From NCBI GenBank assembly GCA_009692425.1, contig SHZF01000049.1, positions 1 to 33,553 on the forward strand: a stretch of 33,553 nucleotides of DNA, written 5' to 3'. The notes beneath the pieces were generated by a model. That model saw only the letters and a list, made by a program, of their open reading frames with translations, was not told where the DNA came from and made no database searches. Made by a program: the position numbers and the translations under genes. The stretch's first letter is position 1; each line of letters begins with the position of its first letter. This DNA is from Myxococcales bacterium (lineage in GTDB: Bacteria > Myxococcota_A > UBA9042). Below, piece by piece: positions 29,065-33,553 of the stretch.

Positions 29065-31310
29065 GGTGCAGCCTCGGCAAAAAGCGACCGCAGCGTCGCA
29101 TACAGCGGCTTCTTGCGCTCCGTCGGCACCACCTTGTCCCACGTCGGCCACGCGTACAGCGGCAGCTTCGCGCCATCGACCGTGCCGCTCGCAAATGCCC
29201 CACGCGGCAGCACGTCGACGATTTGCAGGGTCCCATCGGCCGCACGCCGCGCCGCGACCGCAAACACCTGGACGCCCGAGGTCTTGCGCGCATCGAACGC
29301 GCCTTGCGTGGCCGGATCGTCGAACAGCACATGGCGCGACGACGGGTCCGTGACCCACAGCGCGTGCCACGGGATGCGCACCTCGATGAAGCCGCGCCCC
29401 GGCAGCACGTGCGCCAGCGAGTCCTTGGTCTGGTCGCCCGCCCGCAGCCTGCCGCGCGCGAAGAACTTGCGCTTTGGATTGATGAGACCCGAGGCCTGGT
29501 ACTGCGCGTTGTTGTTCACCATCTGCTCGGTCAGCTGAAACACGCCGCTCGAATTGGCCAGCGGCACACCGCCTTTTTGTGAGTCGCCGTTCAGGCGCGG
29601 CATCGGATCGTACGTGGCGTCGGTCAGCACCACGAAGCCCGTCTTGGGGCGATCGAGCACCACGAGGCTCTCGAAGCCAACCCCCTGAGCCGCCAGGCCG
29701 AGCAGGTTGACCTTGGCGTTGCCGGTGGCGCCATCGACCGTGCTGACGGCGAGCGCCCACACCGTCGCGTCGGGGTCGGGCACGTTTGTCGTGGCCAGGT
29801 CGATCTTCGCGAACAGGAACGCAGGGTCCGCAGCCAGCGTCAGCCCCGTCAGCGTGCGGTCGGCGTCCTTGCCATCGCCGGCGGGCTGGAGCGGTGGTGC
29901 GGATTGACTGCCAACGCGAAAATCGGTCGCCTTCCAGTCGTCGCCACGCCCATCGACGAACTTCGACCAGCCGGGGATCGGGTAATAGGCTACGATGCCA
30001 AAGGATTCCTCCGGACTGCACACATCGTGCCAGAAGGGTCCGCGATCGGCGGGCAACATCGTCGGCGTCGTCACCCACGTGCGCTTGAACCACTCGTCGA
30101 TCCACTCGAACACGACGGCTCCCGCGGCTCCCGACTGGCGGATCGCCCGGTACAGATCGACGGTGACCGCGGCCTGCTCCGCTTCGTTGTAGCCGCCATG
30201 GTCCCACGCGGTCTCGTTGACGTGGGCGACGCCGAACGACGACGGCACGCCGAATTCGGCGACCAGCAACGGAATGTCCTTGTGCGCCGCTTTCAGGTCC
30301 TTGAGGTAGCCGAGGTAGCTGTTCGGCTTGCCGGCGCTATCCTTCGTGTTGCGGTACTGCGGGTCATAGATGATGAATTCCGGGTTGAACGGGTAGACAT
30401 GGTAGCTGACGAACACGCCGCGGTCGAAGGGTGCCACGATCTCGAATTTGCCGAGATCCTCATCGACGATGTCCTGGCCGAAGTTCGGTGTCTCGGTCGG
30501 GTGGTGGATCGGGTCGAGCGCCGGCCAGTTCGAGTAGCCGACCATGTGCATCGCACCCCAGCGGTCCCACTCGTAGGCGACGGTGTGGTCGAGCACGCGG
30601 GCCGCCCAGCCTTCCATCGGCTTGCCTTGCTTCATGCGGATGAAGCGTCCGGCATAGGTCGTGTACTCGGCCCACTTCGCGTCGCCGGCCTTGGCCAGGG
30701 CGCCATCCATCTCGTGGCCGGGCAGCCACGCCATCAGCCACGGTGAAGCGTCTGCCGTGTAGATGCCATACGCCTTGCCGAAGCGTGGCGGAATGTCGGC
30801 CTTGCCGTGCACCGCATCGACCACCAGCCGAGTCTCGGCATCGAGTTGTGGCGTGGCGTCAGTGATGTAGTCGCCGTGCTCGATCTCGTCGGGCCACACG
30901 CCCTGGATGAGGTAGACCGGCGTGCCGGCGTGGGCGCGGTTCCAGTCGCGAAAGGTCTGGTAGAACAGCGGCATGTGCAGCGTGTAGGTGCGAATCGCGG
31001 TGGCGTTCATGGCCGCGATGTCTGTCAGCCAGCGCCAATAATCGTCGCGCGTGGCCGCGTGCAGTTCGCCGGGGAAGTAGCCGGGCTTGGCGATGGCAAG
31101 GTTCACGGCGTTGACGAAAAACGGCCGCCAGCCCTTGCCGTCGTGGCGGTCGATCTCGAAGGTGTCGCGATGCGCCCGAAATGCCGCGGGTTCAGGGCGA
31201 TCGACCGGTACATCTCCGCACGCCGAAACTCCAAGCAGGGCGAGGCCGGCCAGCGCCCAGCCGGCCAGCGCGAGGCCGGCCCGCACGCAGCGCCCGTGGG
31301 GTCGTTTCAA
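29061..31310 (-). CDS. Glycoside-hydrolase (clan GH-A-like TIM barrel) lipoprotein with CBM9-like domain
   Basis: The 749-residue product is a lipoprotein: MKRPHGR, a hydrophobic stretch, and lipobox VSAC with Cys31. A TIM-barrel glycosidase-like domain follows (about 45-420), with FFVNAVNLAIAKPGYFPGE, NATAIRTYTLH, candidate acid/base Glu200 (PGHEMDG) and candidate nucleophile Glu352 (LLVAEFGVPSS), then FEWIDEW. The C-terminal part (about 470-735, DWKATDFRVG and FLFAKIDL) looks like a CBM9/DOMON-type binding domain. The frame opens at 31388, but TTG 31310 has GGAG 7 bases upstream and gives a clean signal peptide. It probably acts on extracellular glycans with the CE4/GH31 protein, whose start overlaps its stop. 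The exact GH family is not determined. Confidence 0.75.
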   Translation of the reverse strand: MKRPHGRCVRAGLALAGWALAGLALLGVSACGDVPVDRPEPAAFRAHRDTFEIDRHDGKGWRPFFVNAVNLAIAKPGYFPGELHAATRDDYWRWLTDIAAMNATAIRTYTLHMPLFYQTFRDWNRAHAGTPVYLIQGVWPDEIEHGDYITDATPQLDAETRLVVDAVHGKADIPPRFGKAYGIYTADASPWLMAWLPGHEMDGALAKAGDAKWAEYTTYAGRFIRMKQGKPMEGWAARVLDHTVAYEWDRWGAMHMVGYSNWPALDPIHHPTETPNFGQDIVDEDLGKFEIVAPFDRGVFVSYHVYPFNPEFIIYDPQYRNTKDSAGKPNSYLGYLKDLKAAHKDIPLLVAEFGVPSSFGVAHVNETAWDHGGYNEAEQAAVTVDLYRAIRQSGAAGAVVFEWIDEWFKRTWVTTPTMLPADRGPFWHDVCSPEESFGIVAYYPIPGWSKFVDGRGDDWKATDFRVGSQSAPPLQPAGDGKDADRTLTGLTLAADPAFLFAKIDLATTNVPDPDATVWALAVSTVDGATGNAKVNLLGLAAQGVGFESLVVLDRPKTGFVVLTDATYDPMPRLNGDSQKGGVPLANSSGVFQLTEQMVNNNAQYQASGLINPKRKFFARGRLRAGDQTKDSLAHVLPGRGFIEVRIPWHALWVTDPSSRHVLFDDPATQGAFDARKTSGVQVFAVAARRAADGTLQIVDVLPRGAFASGTVDGAKLPLYAWPTWDKVVPTERKKPLYATLRSLFAEAAP

Positions 31311-31314
31311 GCGA

Positions 31315-32973
31315 CTACTCCGAACCCGCGTGCGACTTCTGGTGGGCGTGCAGGATCGCGACACCGGGCAGCTTTTCGAGCCGGCCACGCAACTCGGTCA
31401 CGGCTTCGTCGACCATCCTGAACCGGCTCGGGTGGTAGGAGATCGCCAGGGTCGTCAGTTCGATGCGGTGCACGATCGGCAGTTCCGCCACCAACCGCAG
31501 GAACGACACGGCGTCTGCGCAAGAATTGAAGCGGTCCTCGGGCTTTTTCGCCGTCGACCGCAACACGAACTCGGCGAGGTCGTCGGGCACGTCCGGCTGC
31601 ACCGAGCGCGGGTCCGGCGTCGGCGCGTGGATGTGCAGGTAAAAAAGTTCGTCCAACGAGTGGGCGTCGAACGGCACCTCGTGCGTTATCAATTCGTAGG
31701 CAAGGATGCCCAATGAATACAGATCCGACCGCCCATCGAGCACGTTGCCCTGGATCTGCTCGGGGCTCATGTAGTACGGCGTGCCGAGCACCGAACCGCC
31801 CGACTGGCGCGACGAGGCGGTGGCGACCGCGATGCCAAAGTCCAACAGTTTGACCTTGCGGTCCTCGTCGGTCAGGAACACGTTCGACGGCTTGATGTCC
31901 CGGTGCAGCAGCCCGTGCCCATGGCTGTACTCGAGAGCGACCGCGATCTCGCGCAGGATGCGCCGCACGGTGCCGAACGAAAGCTTCGTGCCGTGGCGGA
32001 TCTGGTGCTCGAGTGTGAGGCCCGAGAGCTTCTCCATCACGATGAAATGGGTGCCGTAGGCCTTCTCGGTGTCGAACACCTGGACGATGTGCTCGTGATC
32101 GAGCGCGGCGACGAGCTTGGCTTCCTGGTGGAATTGCTTGGCAAATTCAGGGTGGTACACGAGCGCGTGGCTCAGCATCTTGAGCGCCACGGGTCGGTCG
32201 AGCGTGGGGTGCAGCGCCTCGAACACGGTCGCCACCGATCCTGCGCCGAGCCGGCCAACCACCTTGTACTTGCCGACCGCGCTAATGGTCGATGCCTCCA
32301 ACAGCCGTTCGCCGACCGCCTTCGTCAAGAACACCGCGACGTTGGGGTTGCGCTTGACGAGATGATCGAAGCCGTCTTTCGACAACCGCAGGCAGCGCAC
32401 CGACTCGTCTTCTGCCACCACCGTGGCCGTGCGCGGCGTGCGCGTGACGAGCGCCATCTCGCCGAAAAGCGCCGGGGCCGACAGCACGCGCTCGAAATTC
32501 GTGTCCTTCAGCTCGCCGCGCACCACGACCCGCACGCTGCCGGAGTCGAGCAGGTACATGTCGTCGCCATCTTCGCCCTGCTTCAGGATCACGTCGCCCG
32601 GCTGGTACGCGACGGCCTCCATCGCGTCGCGCAGTCGGTCGATCGCCTCGTCGGACATGCCGCCGAACAGTTCGAGATTCGCCCACGCCGGCCGGCCACC
32701 GTGATCCATGCGGGTTTCGCGCAAAGCCCGCGACCGATGGCTTCCCTGCAACTGGGTCCCGGACATCGACGCGGCCGACGCAGCCCGGTCGGCAACGTGC
32801 GCGACTGAGCCGGGCATGGTGTGCGGCGCGGGACCCATCGGGGGCGGCGGAATCGGTGCGCTGACTGGGCGGGGCGGCGGCACCGGCGGCACGGTCGGAA
32901 TGGTGGGCATGAAATCGGGCGGGTCGGGCGGGTCGGGCGGGTCGGGCGGGCCAGGCGGGTCGGGCGGCGGCAT
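31315..32973 (-). CDS. Ser/Thr protein kinase with N-terminal cyclic-nucleotide-binding domain
   Basis: The product is 552 residues. It begins with a disordered Pro/Asp-rich segment (PPD repeats, about 1-20), then a cNMP-binding domain (about 90-210) with the phosphate-binding cassette FGEMALVTRTPRTATV. A complete eukaryote-like kinase domain follows (about 230-490): GRLGAGSVATVF, ATP-binding Lys265 (VALKML), catalytic Asp359 (HRDIKPSN) and Asp378 (LLDFG). A short alpha/beta-looking tail follows, with no membrane helix. cNMP or a related ligand could switch the kinase on, as in eukaryotic PKG. ATG 32973 has GGGAG 7 bases upstream; an extension to 33177 would overlap the permease gene. It precedes the glycosidase lipoprotein gene by 4 bases. 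Confidence 0.9.
   Translation of the reverse strand: MPPPDPPGPPDPPDPPDPPDFMPTIPTVPPVPPPRPVSAPIPPPPMGPAPHTMPGSVAHVADRAASAASMSGTQLQGSHRSRALRETRMDHGGRPAWANLELFGGMSDEAIDRLRDAMEAVAYQPGDVILKQGEDGDDMYLLDSGSVRVVVRGELKDTNFERVLSAPALFGEMALVTRTPRTATVVAEDESVRCLRLSKDGFDHLVKRNPNVAVFLTKAVGERLLEASTISAVGKYKVVGRLGAGSVATVFEALHPTLDRPVALKMLSHALVYHPEFAKQFHQEAKLVAALDHEHIVQVFDTEKAYGTHFIVMEKLSGLTLEHQIRHGTKLSFGTVRRILREIAVALEYSHGHGLLHRDIKPSNVFLTDEDRKVKLLDFGIAVATASSRQSGGSVLGTPYYMSPEQIQGNVLDGRSDLYSLGILAYELITHEVPFDAHSLDELFYLHIHAPTPDPRSVQPDVPDDLAEFVLRSTAKKPEDRFNSCADAVSFLRLVAELPIVHRIELTTLAISYHPSRFRMVDEAVTELRGRLEKLPGVAILHAHQKSHAGSE
31318..31321 (-). promoter_or_regulatory. Ribosome-binding site deciding the TTG start of the glycosidase lipoprotein
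   Basis: GGAG overlaps the last codon and stop of the kinase gene, 7 bases before TTG 31310. It supports translational coupling of kinase and glycosidase and rules out the longer upstream reading. Confidence 0.6.
32915..32968. repeat. Six tandem 9-bp units encoding Pro-Pro-Asp/Gly repeats
   Basis: Four identical TCGGGCGGG units, one CCAGGCGGG and one TCGGGCGGC lie head to tail at the start of the kinase gene. On the minus strand they encode the PPDPPGPPDPPD run. Copy-number change would keep the frame and only lengthen the N-terminal linker. Confidence 0.9.
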
Positions 32974-33019
32974 GGCGGAACTCCCGGAACGCAAATGAAA
33001 ACCAGACAGACGAGCGGAC

Positions 33020-33553
33020 TCAGGCTTCGGGCTGCGGCGGGTCGGTGCCGGACTTCGCTGGGGTCGAAGCCGACGGACCCGGTGGGGGGGAAGCTCCCAA
33101 ATAAGCCGAAGATCCTTGGTAGCGCTCGATGACCTCGACGAGCAGGATGCGGCCCGACGCCAGTAGGGGGATCGCAATCAGCACGCCGATCAAGCCGAAC
33201 AATTCGCCCATCGCGACGATGCCGAGCAGCACGACGAGCGGCTTGAGCCCCACCTTCGTGCCGATGACGCGCGGCGTGATGATCAGCACATCGACGACGT
33301 AGAAGGCGCCGAACAGGAACACAACACCGAGCACCTGCCATAGCGTATGACCGGTCAGCATCGACAGCAAGGCGCAAAGCAGGGCGCCTGCGATGACGCC
33401 GACATACGGCACCAGGTAGGCCACGCCGGCGACCGGGCCGACGACGACTGCAAATGGCACGTCGAGCAGCACGAGGCCGACCGTGTAGACGGTGGTGGCG
33501 GTGACCAGCAGCACGAGTTCGCCGCGCAGGAAGCCGGCCAGCACCTCGTCGAT
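33020..33553 (-). CDS. AI-2E family permease (PerM/TqsA-like), 5' end outside the window
   Basis: This is the C-terminal 177 residues of a multi-helix membrane protein; the frame runs on past the window edge. GFLRGELVLLVTATTVYTVGLVLLDVPFA, the PYVGVIAGALL segment and LITPRVIGTKVGLKPLVVLLGIVAMGELFGLIG with GVLIAIPL are hallmarks of the AI-2E transporter superfamily, which includes quorum-signal exporters and Na+/H+ antiporters. A short Pro/Ser-rich cytoplasmic tail ends the protein. It is upstream of and collinear with the cNMP-kinase gene (46 bases between). The substrate cannot be told. Confidence 0.88.
   Translation of the reverse strand: MDEVLAGFLRGELVLLVTATTVYTVGLVLLDVPFAVVVGPVAGVAYLVPYVGVIAGALLCALLSMLTGHTLWQVLGVVFLFGAFYVVDVLIITPRVIGTKVGLKPLVVLLGIVAMGELFGLIGVLIAIPLLASGRILLVEVIERYQGSSAYLGASPPPGPSASTPAKSGTDPPQPEA

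Noticed and set aside
29065-30207. A 381-residue upstream extension of the deacetylase/GH31 protein
   Set aside because: It is an Arg-rich, low-complexity shadow inside the glycosidase lipoprotein gene. GTG 29064, coupled to the previous stop, is the natural start.
32974-33177. Upstream extension of the cNMP-kinase protein to 33177
   Set aside because: It would overlap the 3' end of the AI-2E permease gene and consists of Arg/Ser/Pro-rich shadow sequence. ATG 32973 has its own Shine-Dalgarno sequence.

Overview
The window is about 33.5 kb of high-GC DNA with dense, overlapping genes. It looks like part of a chromosome from a member of the Myxococcota (former Deltaproteobacteria), probably uncultured. 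The pointers are a MYXO-CTERM-type sorting signal (Cys, hydrophobic helix, RRRR) in a secreted enzyme, a MopE-type Cys/Asp repeat lipoprotein with a choice-of-anchor L domain, a GAF/HD-GYP regulator, and a Ser/Thr kinase fused to a cyclic-nucleotide-binding domain. No rRNA, tRNA, CRISPR array or insertion sequence was recognised. Species-level assignment is not possible from the sequence alone.

Layout. (1) 86-726: a HigB/HigA toxin-antitoxin pair behind a good sigma-70-like promoter, apparently leaderless. (2) 727-1236: about 510 bases with no supported gene. (3) 1237-4892, minus strand: a metal-binding-repeat lipoprotein and a GAF/HD-GYP phosphodiesterase. (4) 5073-7877, plus strand: a HEAT-repeat protein built from three copies of one module, then purN. 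(5) 7855-11195, minus strand: a membrane alkaline-phosphatase-fold enzyme with a poly-Asp tract, preceded by a BtrH/DUF4872-like protein. (6) 11348-12382, plus: a SohB-type protease. (7) 12392-18747, minus: a tightly coupled five-gene operon made of a SAM methyltransferase, N-carbamoylputrescine amidase, agmatine deiminase, a protein with two PqqD-like modules fused to a methyltransferase, and an ABC exporter. (8) 18855-23268, plus: a five-gene surface-polysaccharide operon (rfbF, rfbG, an epimerase/reductase, a methyltransferase and a polyprenyl-phosphate-sugar type glycosyltransferase), with every junction overlapping. (9) 23294-24974, plus: a DEAD-box RNA helicase with its own promoter and a structured leader of about 290 nt. 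(10) 25153-33553, minus: a partial AI-2E-family permease, a cNMP-binding Ser/Thr kinase, a glycoside-hydrolase lipoprotein, and a 1303-residue protein joining a polysaccharide deacetylase to a GH31 glycosidase.

How the genes may work together. Region 8 should make a CDP-6-deoxyhexose and hand sugars to a lipid carrier. Regions 10 and 3 place carbohydrate-active and metal-binding lipoproteins at the cell surface. Region 7 converts agmatine to putrescine with two dedicated enzymes in the same transcript as two methyltransferases and an exporter, which looks more like a small-molecule or modified-peptide pathway than housekeeping polyamine synthesis.

The two observations most worth following are the deacetylase/GH31 fusion, whose junction combines a MYXO-CTERM signal with a lipoprotein signal in a single reading frame (around 27586-27711), and the agmatine / PqqD-methyltransferase / ABC exporter operon (12392-18747).
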